From assembly GCA_022578605.1 (NCBI GenBank), contig MU394073.1:62001-126000 (forward strand): a stretch of 64,000 bases of DNA, written 5' to 3'. The position numbers were made by a program, and so were the translations under genes. This DNA is from Camillea tinctor (Eukaryota; Ascomycota; Sordariomycetes; Xylariales; Xylariaceae). The notes beneath the pieces were generated by a model. It saw nothing but the letters and a program-made list of their open reading frames with translations. It made no database searches and was not told where the DNA came from. This document shows positions 34,161 through 44,566 of the stretch, one piece after another (positions within the stretch are counted from its first letter, which is position 1; each line of letters starts with the position of its first letter).

Positions 34161-37100
34161 TTGAACGCGGCAATCTTGTTCGGCGGCAATCGTAAGAAAG
34201 AACTTCGTTAGCATAGGGCTGTCAGAGTTCTTGATAGAGAATCCCCCCAAAAAACCGGTCGGATTGATGGCAATTGCATTAATCTAATGTGATCGATGGT
34301 GGGCTACTCATCTAGCCCCGTGGGCTTTTTACAAATTTCCATGGTAATTACGATCGAGATCGATGCATACTATTGCACAGCTTCAGGATGAGAGGGGATG
34401 ATGGCATAGAGTTCATAATTTCAGCTGTCGGCAGGCTTCCGGTGATATTAAAAGATGGTGTCGATGAGTTGTACAATTTGTAAGGTAGTGAAAGGGGGGG
34501 CCGAGCCCAGCGTTGAGGGCGTCTCAATGCCCAACGGTAGGCTTTCGTCAAGGCTGTCAGCCCTTGCAAAATGGTGGGCAGCACTGATTGGAGGGTTGGC
34601 CGCCGACACAAGTGGCTGTTTTGGCTGGCCAGGAATCAACAGATCAGCAGGGCGGATTGTGCTGACCCTGCACCTGTCTCCAAGACACTACGCTGTCTGT
34701 ACATAATATCATACCTCTTCTATGAACCAGCACATGTGCGTCGTGTTTAAAGGAGCATCCATCACGAAAATCTAATGTAGGTGCCTCGCTTGTCGGCAGA
34801 TGGTCCAGAAGGCGGGGTCTCCGGTCTTTGTTTGATTTTTTTTCAACATGCCACATCATAAGACCTGGCCCTGCGACGTCCAAGTTGGATGACGACGTGG
34901 GCGGACAGTTGTTTGCGACAACGATGATCTGCCTGAAACAGTAGGATGGCTTTATTCCCGCTAAAGTAAGTGAACAGTCACTCATCTCGTAGAAAGCCTG
35001 CATATCCCTCGACATGATGGAGGGGAGTGACGATAAAGATATTTCGCAGTCCTGATCGCAGGCTCTGCCCAACTTGTAATAAGTAGGTAGGTAGGGTGGG
35101 GTGTGTCCGGCCGATGCGGAACTCCCGGGTATGTAGATGGCATGGCGTAACGTGAGCTTATGAGTTGTTCGATCATACTGTACCGCAGGAATGTCATCTT
35201 GAGTTACCCGGAACAAGCACGGCACTAAACACGGGATTGCTAGCATACGAACTTAGTGAAAAGGAAGTAAAAGGGTTTGAAAAAAAAAACAGATCTGCAC
35301 CACTGCCCAAGCATCATCATCAGCTTGGTTGGTGTTCATCCGGGGTTCCACCTTGGACTCCCGAACGGGACGGCAGGGTTCTCCGGGCTCGCTGATGAGA
35401 CGGCCTCAACTGTACCTGAGCCGTGTTCACCAATAAGTTGCTCTTCCAGTGCAGTGGTACCTTTTAGTCCTAGTGTCCATCTGGAAGAATAAGGTCAGAT
35501 GACAGGTGATATTCCTTGCTATAGTGAGTCGAATAGTTGACAGGTAGTAGCATCTTGCTTTCTGACGATTGGGCACCCACGGGTCCATATGTCGGTTCGT
35601 GGGACACCAGTTAGGCCGCATACGATATGCATGCCGATACAGCAGGAGGTAGAGAGGGTCTTACTACAGACTGGTAGTACGTAGGCAGCTAGGATAAAGA
35701 CGAAGTGGTGCTTTAGGCGATGAATTACCAACACGCTCCGTTTAACGATTCCGCGTAGCCCCATCCTAAGACCTGCACGTTAAGCCAAGGCAGGACGACC
35801 ATGTGATAGGTAGCCGGGATTAACAGACAGCGATGATGACATTGTACAAATAGCTGGGCAAGGTGATGCCGAAAAAAAAAAAGTCGAAATAGCCCTGTCA
35901 TTCCCGTGCGGGTCCTGTCCTGTCCTGTCCTATCCTAGGAGAGGAAACAGAAGGACGAGTGATTGAGCATGGCTAATTCTTACTTTCACTGCCAATCAAA
36001 AACATGATCTAGGGCTAAATATTTCGATTGGCCACTAGTTTCTGTTCTCGCGTGGTCTTACTATCGTGATGCAGCCTTGTGCCGTACTCTTAATCCCCCT
36101 CTAGGTGGCGTTTCCAGCCAGTCGTGGTCTTGTCATCTCCGTGGGGTTCGAGCGGCCGTCCAAACAGATGCCATAGCCCCCATCAGGCTGGCACAAAACT
36201 TTCCTGTTCCTGTCGGATAGGCGCATTTATCAACGAACTGTTGACAATGGAAAAGCCATTGTCAAATCAGCAGCCATTCTCGCCCACCATAGCCGTCCCA
36301 TGCCTGTGGCAAAGGTCCCACTACATTGAACACAGAATGACACGGTCAAACTAAAACAGAGAAGCCGAATGATAAGGGATGGGTACGAGCGGAAAGGGAA
36401 GGGGAGGGTATCATCCCGAATCGAGGAAGGGAAAGAAAGAAAAGTAGAAAGCAGCCTTGAGGTAATTTGTAAGATGTAAAGCTTCACCGCTTGATGGTCC
36501 AAGAACGCCTTCTAGTCAGTTCTAAGTAGGTTCCTCTTCCGATCCCCCGCATCAAAGGGGAGTTGGTAAGAGGGGGGAGGGAAGGGGGGGTTGGAGGGGT
36601 CCTGAAGCAGAATCTGATCATCCCAGTCATTAGCTTAGCTTAGGAGATTATTGAGTTAGGGACGCTCAGATGATCGAGATAGAAGGTTGGAAGATGTGAG
36701 ACGATTCGCCTGCCCGTTCGCAACTTGGTTGTGGTTTAAGATTATTTCCATCAATATTGAGTAACTGGATTGATTGGTGTGTATTAGTTCTAAGTTGTCA
36801 TTGACGAATTGGACTGTAGAAATAAAGCTGACAGTGGATTGGTAGATACATATTTCTATTATCGATACAACACGAGATTTTAATTGGTCCCGTATGCAAC
36901 TACGTATGTACTAATCCCAACTTGCAGTGTATAGAATGCTTGTCTTATTCAATATTGGGTACGGAACCCCGACGCTTTCAATCCCCATTTTCCGTATTAG
37001 TGGTTTTGCCATCAGGTAGCCTATCGTTATTGTGACCGTACATACCGAAATCATCATGCCTAGGTAGTCTCTCCAGGTTTATTGTTTACTTATGGTTCTC

Positions 37101-37982
37101 GTAATTTCAATCATTTACAAAGTGCAATCTGATTTTCTATATATATATAGGATATAAGGTTACATATATCTTCTCCTGTCTTGAAGAATATTTTCCTACC
37201 AGCATTTTTCTATTACCTATATTTTTCACGTACATGCAGTGCTGATTGTATTCTCTATCCGAACACAGGATAGGTTCTTAGTACCTGGTATGTATGTAAG
37301 TTAAGTCACCGTTTTCTCGGCCTTGTTACACAGTACTACTGTCTACTTACCTAAACCTAACCTGACAAAACGTTGACAGCGAAACCCCCCGTTCTACTTC
37401 CACAGTTCCCTAGGTTAGTGTAAGTGTAAGAATCCCACATTTCCATCTACCACTACTACCTAAACCTTTTTTTTTTTTTTCCTTTTTCTCTAAATTTACA
37501 CCACCAGAGAACCAGAGCAAAGATTAAAAAAAAAGTATTTTCACCCACCGAATTCCATCAATTGAATAGCCTATCACCTTATTTATCGACTGCCGCTGGG
37601 TATACCCCACGCACTTACACTACATATTCCATACACATACACCCAGCTATTATATACCCAAAGTAGGTACATCGAACACCATACCTAACGACTTGGTAGC
37701 AACGGCAGCGAAGCAGACACGCGCGTTTTAAGCCAACCATCGCTCCGGTTGGTCCGCCTCGATCTAAATTAAAGCGACTAAAGTAAGCCAAGCATACCCA
37801 AAACTCTCTTAATTGTTGTTCCTAGTATCGATATGTACAGTTAGTACTGTAGGGTGTAGGTACCTCAACTCGTACCCCGTACAGACACTACATACCTCTC
37901 CGCCTCGAGCAATCTCAGGTTGGAAAATATGTCCCTTTTGTCTTTTTTTCCCTTTCCCTTTGACGCGCGCGACCTTTTCCAT

Positions 37983-38043
37983 CTCCATATCCATACATAC
38001 CCATACATATCCATACATAGTATCCATACCCATACCCATACCT
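37983..38043. repeat. Degenerate CATACC/CATACA microsatellite
   Basis: Runs of CCATAC with ATAT and ATAC variants, upstream of HAP3. Confidence 0.85.
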
Positions 38044-38738
38044 AAGCCCACACACATACCTACACATATGGTGCAGCCATCCATCCCTCCATCCCTCCAT
38101 CTACCTATCTATTCTATTTACCTATCCAGTCATTCTCATATCTAGCCAGCCAGCCAACCAACATAGTCTCCATTGCTACAGTATTTGCGTACCTACACGC
38201 ATACATGCAGACTCGATTATCGAAATCTGATTTCGATTCATCTAGTCTTCTCGTGTAACTGTCACGCCTCACTTGCTTGAGACCATACCAACCCGTGCCG
38301 TATCTCAATAGACAACATCCCAAGAGGGGGCCTGTCTAGCAAAGAAAAAACAAGGGACTGTCTAGGGCAGCCGCATCTTGACTTTCTATCTTTGTGTTTC
38401 TCTTTTCTGCCCACCCCTACCTACATCGGGGCCGAGCCTACCATTCACCATCCACCCATCCACCATCTGCAGCAAGGCGATCTCGCTGCGGACTTGCGCT
38501 AGGAAAAGAAACCAACTCTGCATTCATTGCCTGTCTATCGTAGGCGTCCTTGACGATAGGTCAGCGGGTCCTGCAGTAACGCGACCCTCGGCGTATTCAC
38601 AGAGACGCGGCCCCCGCTTCCCAAGTACCAAAGTCCCATAACCCATCCCATCATTACCTTACCATCGTGTTCCCAAGAGTACGTATCCCTAAAAAATTTA
38701 CCCCCATCCACAGCCCTCTCCCCCATCTATCTCCCGAC

Positions 38739-38867
38739 GAGTAAGTGAGTAAGTGAGAGTGAGTGTGTGTGTATGTGTTGTGTATACACACACTCACACG
38801 CGCGCGTGCACGCATACACATACACATACATACATACATACATACACACACGCACACACACACACTA
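38739..38867. repeat. GT/AC-rich microsatellite with an inverted repeat
   Basis: GTGAGTAA and GTGTGT units on the left (38740-38780) turn into ACACAC, TACA and CACACG units on the right (38784-38867). The centre can pair with itself: GAGTGTGTGTGTA at 38761-38773 against TACACACACTC at 38785-38795. Confidence 0.88.
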
Positions 38868-39204
38868 CTATACCAAGCTTGGGCTCAGGCAGAGAGACCT
38901 ATGTGCAGCTCTGCATACGGCTTTCGTCCTCCACAGATTCCGTCATAGCCTGAAATCTCGACAGGGTTGGCCACGGCACTGTCGACCAAGTAGTAGATAG
39001 GTCGCTAATTTGGATCCGCGACAGGGCAGGATTGACGCAGCTTTCTGCAGCTAAGCCGCGCTCACTTGCAAGCCCTACCACCTGCAACGTGTCAGAGGCA
39101 GGGACACATCATCTCTCTCTCTCAACCTTGTAGCAGCTTGTGCGAGCTGGCAGACCACGAAAAAAAATTTAACATAAGCTACCACCCGCTGCAGGTAGCC
39201 AAAT

Positions 39205-40254
39205 ATGTCGGATTCCCCCCAATCCCCTCCAAAGGACGTCGAGCCAGGCGTACAATCACCCGACGATGAAGCACAAATGAACGATCCTCAGGACCCACAC
39301 GCCACTGGGCTCGCCTATGAGCAGGAGGTAAAAGAGCAGGATAGGTGGTTGCCCATAGCCAATGGTGAGTTGATATCCCCTTTTGACTCTTGTCTCTGAT
39401 TTGGTGCATCCCAAGTCTGTATCTGGGGCCCTGTCTGCGAGTTTTGATTCCATTACCGCTCCGAGTGGCATCGCTTCTGGCTCTGCGGAGCTTCTGCCCT
39501 GATGCAATTGGTGCTCTGTCTCTAGCTCCAGACATACGCGCACGAATAGAGTCGTCCATGTCTCACGATTCGTCTTCTAAATCGCCAGAAGCGCCGCGCG
39601 CTTCGAAAGTCGATAAGTACGATGTTTATGATGCTAATATACGTAACTTCGCGCCAGTTGCCCGAATCATGAAGCTGGCCCTGCCAGAAAACGCCAAGAT
39701 CGCCAAAGAAGCTAAAGAGTGTATGCAAGAATGTGTCAGCGAGTTCATCTCTTTCATCACGAGCGAAGGCAAGTCCTCAGGCCCTTTCTCGAGCTGGATA
39801 TTCTCATCACAGACCGTCAGGACGGAAACTAACAGCATGCGTAGCGTCGGAGAAATGTCATCAGGAGAAGAGGAAAACGGTTAATGGCGAGGACATCCTG
39901 TTCGCCATGACCTCCCTAGGGTTTGAGAACTACGCAGAAGCGCTTAAAATATATCTATCGAAATATCGAGAGGTAACGTCACTCCCTGTTGGAGAAAAGA
40001 GGGTCAAGCATACGCTAGGGCTCGCTCACGGACATACAAGACTGACCGGTTATCAGCAGTCCCAGTCAAATAGGGGTGAAAACCAACAGAATAGGCCTAA
40101 CAGCCAAGGGTACGGTGCGGCTGCACCTGGGGCTTCTGGTGCCCCGGGCTCCTCGGCATTCCAAGGAGGAGATGGAGCTGGTGGAATCGGTGAATCAGGC
40201 GATGGCTATATGTATACTCAGGGCCACAACGGCGCGGCAGGCGAGACCTATTAA
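39205..40254 (+). CDS. HAP3: CCAAT-binding factor subunit Hap3 / NF-YB
   Basis: Exons 39205-39364, 39658-39768, 39845-39972 and 40057-40254; introns 293, 76 and 84 nt; 198 residues. The histone-fold core spans about 43-133: [71 protein letters not shown] and [15 protein letters not shown]. Hap3 pairs with Hap5 through H2B/H2A-like folds and with Hap2 to bind CCAAT boxes; in fungi this complex senses iron and redox state with HapX. The C-terminus is Gly/Asn/Gln-rich. Intron 2 has a GC donor. Intron 1 contains a second in-frame acceptor. Intron 3 has no stop and is a multiple of three, so its retention would add 28 residues. The last acceptor is CAGCAG, so one Gln is optional. Confidence 0.93.
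39526..39657 (+). other. Possible alternative 132-nt exon extension in HAP3 intron 1
   Basis: A second acceptor TCTCTAG ends at 39525. From there to the main acceptor the frame of HAP3 is open for exactly 44 codons, including an internal ATG (39558) and charged Ser-rich sequence ending NIRNFAP. Use of this acceptor would place 44 residues between PIAN and VARIMK. It is a prediction, not a supported exon. Confidence 0.35.
39769..39844 (+). other. GC-AG intron (HAP3 intron 2)
   Basis: The donor is GAAG|GCAAGT, a CTAAC branch site lies at about 39829-39833, and the acceptor is GCGTAG. The phase-1 junction encodes SE|A|SEK of the invariant NF-YB core, so the splice position is fixed by protein conservation, and no GT donor fits. 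Confidence 0.9.
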
Positions 40255-41434
40255 GTCTCGCGCTGGGCGTCCGCTTTGGTCCGCTTCCAACTCGGCATAC
40301 GGTTTAGATCGACTGCTACCACGCTGCATCGCTTCTTAGGTCTGAGGGTTACCCGGACAGGTCATACTTCATTCGGCGCGTGTATAAGTACGGGATTGCA
40401 AAAAACATGGGGCATTTACTGATTTCACAACGAGGTGTCTCCGGACAGGGAATGGATATACGACAGAGGGGGCGCCTGTATATGATGGACTTTTCATTTC
40501 CGTGGCTGGCGATGGAAGAGGGCAAAGGGCGAACAAAAAATTGCTGGTATTGCTGGTTTGATCTACGATAGATTCCCCAGGCGTTTCCCCCCCTTTCAAT
40601 TCTCCTGCAGCTCCCAAGACCAAACCCAGTCTTGGATTTCAACGCTAGCTTTAGTTCGGAGGTTATATTTCTTTGGTGGTTTTTATAGTACAGGAAGATA
40701 GTCCAGGGCTGGAGGCATAACTCGCTATATAGCATCAATTTCATTGCGTTAAACCATATCGCTTACTTAGTATTCGCGATACTAGTCTCGGTGCATTTTG
40801 ACCAACCAAGCACAGTACTACCTAGAGCTTGTATTCATGGATACGGAGCTAGAGCGTAATAGAAGGAATCGCTCGTCTCTATATCCTAATATTTCTATAG
40901 TTCCTTTATCTTAACCTAGTACTGAATATGCATAAACTATCAAATGGTGTTACCTACTACTTAGCTATAGAGATGGGGTTTTAAGTTGATAGGTACTGAA
41001 GCACCGACATGTTATCGTTATCTAGGTAACCACACATGGTAACAGTGACGCGCGTGTGTGCACGGACCAATTAGAGTCGATTTCTACTGCCCCGCCAATC
41101 ATCTAGACCCTTCAAAGTTTGCTGCTAATAAATGTACTCCGTAATAAGATTTTTTTTTTTTTTAATTCCTCCATCACCAAAAAAAAAAAACTTGGCCCCT
41201 CACATCCCCAGGTTTCTGATGTGCAGCAATTTCAATTTCACAGATTTCGCAGCCTTGCAACGCTGCCAACGACTACCGTTGTCAAACGCTCTCCACCCTA
41301 GTCTCTAAATTGGACAGTGAGAGAGATGCCCGATAATTATTTCCAAGGATCTAAGGCGACTTGGATACATAGACGAATGCGATAATCTCCTAATACACAT
41401 AGCGTTCACACAGCGCTGAACAGTAATTGATCCC
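40255..41434. other. Intergenic HAP3 / RRN3
   Basis: This has 3' flank then promoter character. GTACTCCGTA (41134-41143) and poly-T/poly-A runs (41150-41190) precede RRN3. No gene is supported. Confidence 0.45.
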
Positions 41435-43522
41435 ATGTCACCTACTACCACGACCACCGCGCAACTCACTCGAGCTGCTGCGAATAGCACGCCCCTAAAG
41501 CCGATACTGAAGATATCCTCGTCGGCTGTTGGCTCCAAGCGATCCAGCGATGACACTGGTTTCGATGATGACAACAACATGGATAACCCACAGAGTCCTC
41601 GGAAGCGTCAGAGGGTAGAGTTCGACCTGAATAACATCGAGATCCACGAAATCGGTGCACGGACCGTCGAAGAGATTAAGCAAGAAATCAGAACGGCACT
41701 GGACCGCCATGACCGTGGAGACGACGAAGAATACGATGTTCTAAAGGAGACCCTATCAGGCAAGCATGCGTCGTATGATGACGACAACGACGACGACAAC
41801 AACGACACAGACCCGACACTCTCAGCCAAACAACGTCAGGAACTTAAGGTCTACCTGGTAGCTCTGATGAGCTTTGCCCCTCGCCTGGGAAGATCTTGTG
41901 ATGGTCTGGTCAAGAGCATATTGCACTGTCAGTGGCATGGGCGCGACGACCAATTCGCCAAAATTTATGTGCAATTCATCGGTACTCTTGTGAGCGCCCA
42001 AGGACCCCGCCTCACGCAAGTCTTGTCGATGCTTGTTGAGAAATTCCGCGACTGTCGGGCCTCTGACTGGGCTGTACCCAATTTCCCCCCTGTCGCGCGG
42101 GAGGTCGTGCAGGAGAGGCTCCATCTGGGCGTGCAGTATCTTTTACAGCTTTTCCCCGTTGCGCCGTCCGTACTGGAGTCTCTTGTGGCAAGCAAATACC
42201 CCTATCACGACGAGCCCAAACGAATGCACCTCGCCTATGTCGAAAACCTCCTGAAAGTTCGGAAGTACTGCCCGGCGTTGAGGACCGAGATTATGGATCT
42301 GATTATCAGTCGTCTGGTCAAGATTGATGTGGAGATGCAGATGGACTTGGATGATATGGACGACAGGCTTACCGCCATGGTCGCCATGGCCCTCAAATCT
42401 TCTCAGGGCAATACTGACCAGGACGAGGAGGACGACGATGAGAGCGATGCCGAGTCAGTATCGAGTGAAGAATCCGAGGATAGTGAATATACACGCGTAA
42501 AAACAGCTAAAGAGAATATCGAGAAGATGGATTCCATTCTGGATACTCTCTTTGAGCTCTACACACCTAATTTTGCCGATCCCCAGTCTGAAGAGGCTAT
42601 GGACGCATTCGAGGACATGCTAGCTGAATTCTCGAACCTAATCCTCCCGACAATCAAATCCCGGCATACCCAATTCCTTCTCTTTCACTTTGGCCAACAG
42701 TCTGAGAGGCTAATGGATGCATTCTGCGGCACATGCATCAATATCGCATTCGAATCACAACGGCCTCTAGTTCTACAACAGGCAGCATCCTCCTATCTAG
42801 CTAGCTTTGTCGCGCGCGGTGCACATGTCCCAGGGCACATCGTTGTGAAGATCTTTGAAGTTCTCGGCTTTCACTTAGATCAGATGCGCTCGGTCTACGA
42901 GATCTCATGCCGGGGTCCAGATATCCGTCGGTACGCGCCGTTTTACGCGTTGATGCAGGCACTTATGTACATATTCTGCTTTCGGTGGCAAGACCTCATT
43001 AGGTCAGTGCCGGAGGATGTTGATCATGACGACCTCTCCTCCTATCTGGACCAGGATATTGAGTGGGAGCCCGAGATCAAAGACATCATGCGGCGCAACA
43101 TTTACTCCAAGCTGAACCCACTCAAGGTCTGTTCACCAGGCATTGTAGAGCAGTTCGCAAGGCTTGCACATCGCTTTCGATTTATGTATGTTTACCCATT
43201 GATCGAATCTAATAAGCGTATTCGACTTTCCCAATTTGCCGTCGGGGCATACTCCAACGGAGGCGCTCTGCGGGACGTATCGTTTGACGTAAACGACGAG
43301 AGTTGGCAACAACTTGGCTCTTACTTCCCCTTCGACCCCTATCAGTTGCCAAAAAGCAAACGCTGGGTAGAACAAGACTACCTGCAATGGCGGGCTATCC
43401 CGGGTCTCAATCCCGATGACCTGGACGATGACAGCGATGATGAAAATCCCGAGCCAGAAGAGGATGCCGATGTGGTTGAGGAAGATACCGCCACTGATGA
43501 AGATGGAGAGGATGACGATTAG
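41435..43522 (+). CDS. RRN3: RNA polymerase I initiation factor Rrn3 / TIF-IA
   Basis: Single exon, 695 residues. An N-terminal charged segment with a nuclear-type basic stretch (PRKRQRVEFD) precedes the HEAT-repeat body. Typical Rrn3 sequence includes LSMLVEKFRDCR, FELYTPNF, FQ/HFGQQSERLMDAFCGTC, the hallmark ASSYLASFVARGAHVP, and later RRNIYSKLNPLKVC and PYQLPKSKRWV. An acidic loop (about 325-350) and an acidic tail (about 660-695) are present, as in yeast Rrn3. The protein binds Pol I through the A43 stalk and links it to core factor at rDNA promoters. Its phosphorylation couples rRNA synthesis to growth. The length is close to the family norm (about 630-680), and no introns are needed. 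Confidence 0.95.
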   Translation: MSPTTTTTAQLTRAAANSTPLKPILKISSSAVGSKRSSDDTGFDDDNNMDNPQSPRKRQRVEFDLNNIEIHEIGARTVEEIKQEIRTALDRHDRGDDEEYDVLKETLSGKHASYDDDNDDDNNDTDPTLSAKQRQELKVYLVALMSFAPRLGRSCDGLVKSILHCQWHGRDDQFAKIYVQFIGTLVSAQGPRLTQVLSMLVEKFRDCRASDWAVPNFPPVAREVVQERLHLGVQYLLQLFPVAPSVLESLVASKYPYHDEPKRMHLAYVENLLKVRKYCPALRTEIMDLIISRLVKIDVEMQMDLDDMDDRLTAMVAMALKSSQGNTDQDEEDDDESDAESVSSEESEDSEYTRVKTAKENIEKMDSILDTLFELYTPNFADPQSEEAMDAFEDMLAEFSNLILPTIKSRHTQFLLFHFGQQSERLMDAFCGTCINIAFESQRPLVLQQAASSYLASFVARGAHVPGHIVVKIFEVLGFHLDQMRSVYEISCRGPDIRRYAPFYALMQALMYIFCFRWQDLIRSVPEDVDHDDLSSYLDQDIEWEPEIKDIMRRNIYSKLNPLKVCSPGIVEQFARLAHRFRFMYVYPLIESNKRIRLSQFAVGAYSNGGALRDVSFDVNDESWQQLGSYFPFDPYQLPKSKRWVEQDYLQWRAIPGLNPDDLDDDSDDENPEPEEDADVVEEDTATDEDGEDDD

Positions 43523-44566
43523 GTAGTGTGCTGTGTAAATGAAGGCAAAATAGGCGCATGGAATTGGCGTTTACGGAAAAGGGCAGGAAAACAGGGGTTT
43601 CTATTTATGAAGGGATAGGATGGGCCAGAGGTTCTATCTATAGAGAGAGCTATATAAAGAGCCGTATTGTTCTGGGTGATTTATGATAAATTCTATCCTA
43701 CTTCAACGTCGTCTAGAGTTACACGTCCCGTGTTATACCTCAGGACGTTCATCGTAGGAATCGGACCCGGGAATCCCGGCCTGTTAGGAATTGAAGTCCC
43801 ATGTAAGGCCGCCTAGCCTAGATCTAACCTAGGGATTAGTCGTACTACCTAACGTGCATTCACACCGGCATGCGCTTATATGTATTATGCATTGCACGAC
43901 TTGACGGCCCACTAATTAATACCTCCAACCCCAACCTACACCTTTAGCTATCCACATACAGCATAGAGCTATATTGACTTGATTTCAGTTAATCTATACG
44001 AATAGTAGGTTAGTTATGTAAGTCAGTATGTAGTTGGGTTAGGAGCTGATGTATTCAAGTAAGTATCTTATCTAACATCACCATTTCATATCTCCAGTTC
44101 CATGTTACCACATGCATTGCCCTAACTCCAATAACCTATCCTGGAGCAGTACTTACAAAATACGCACTTCCTAATCTAAGTTACCTTTAAAACCTCACGA
44201 CAATTGGCTAGTCACCACCCCTCTGACGCTAACCTTTGAGCTGAAGTTGAAGGAACATCATCTTTTACTTGTGCGTCCTGTTCCAACTACTAACAAGAGC
44301 ATTGATTTTTCTTCTTCTTCTTTTCTTCTCTCTAGACAAAAAAGGACTTGAAGAATTATTTGCTCTTTAGAGTTGATTAAGTCTTTTCCTCCGTCATACT
44401 TACAACCACCAACATCGCGGTTCTTAAGTTTATCACTTGCTTCACTCCCCTCCAAACTAGGCCGATTTTATTTTGTCCATTGGACTTTAGCCGCTCATAA
44501 ACCAAAGCGAGTAACAACGCATAGTCGAAAGCATAAAAATTGAAAAGGGTCCAAGGAAAGAAAAAA
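43523..44566. other. Intergenic RRN3 / bZIP
   Basis: RRN3 3' flank and bZIP upstream region. AT-rich with CCTAACCTA-type motifs, and a TTC-rich run at 44309-44333. No gene is supported. Confidence 0.45.

Larger units (their letters stand above)
34161..39204. other. Long gene-free, microsatellite-rich region upstream of HAP3
   Basis: About 5 kb with no supported gene. A TGTCC pentamer repeat lies at about 35912-35937, a T-run at 37468-37481, CATACC-type repeats at 37983-38043 and a large CA/TACA microsatellite at 38739-38867. Open frames (for example 34644-35246 minus, 36124-36354 plus) have no recognisable content. The last 1.5 kb is pyrimidine-rich and may be promoter or long leader of HAP3. 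Confidence 0.4.

Noticed and set aside
34644..35246. 200-codon minus-strand frame
   Set aside because: No domain, irregular composition and no introns or neighbours that make sense; length alone is not enough.
38753..39000. Three plus-strand frames rich in His/Thr/Tyr
   Set aside because: They are translations of the CA/TACA microsatellite.
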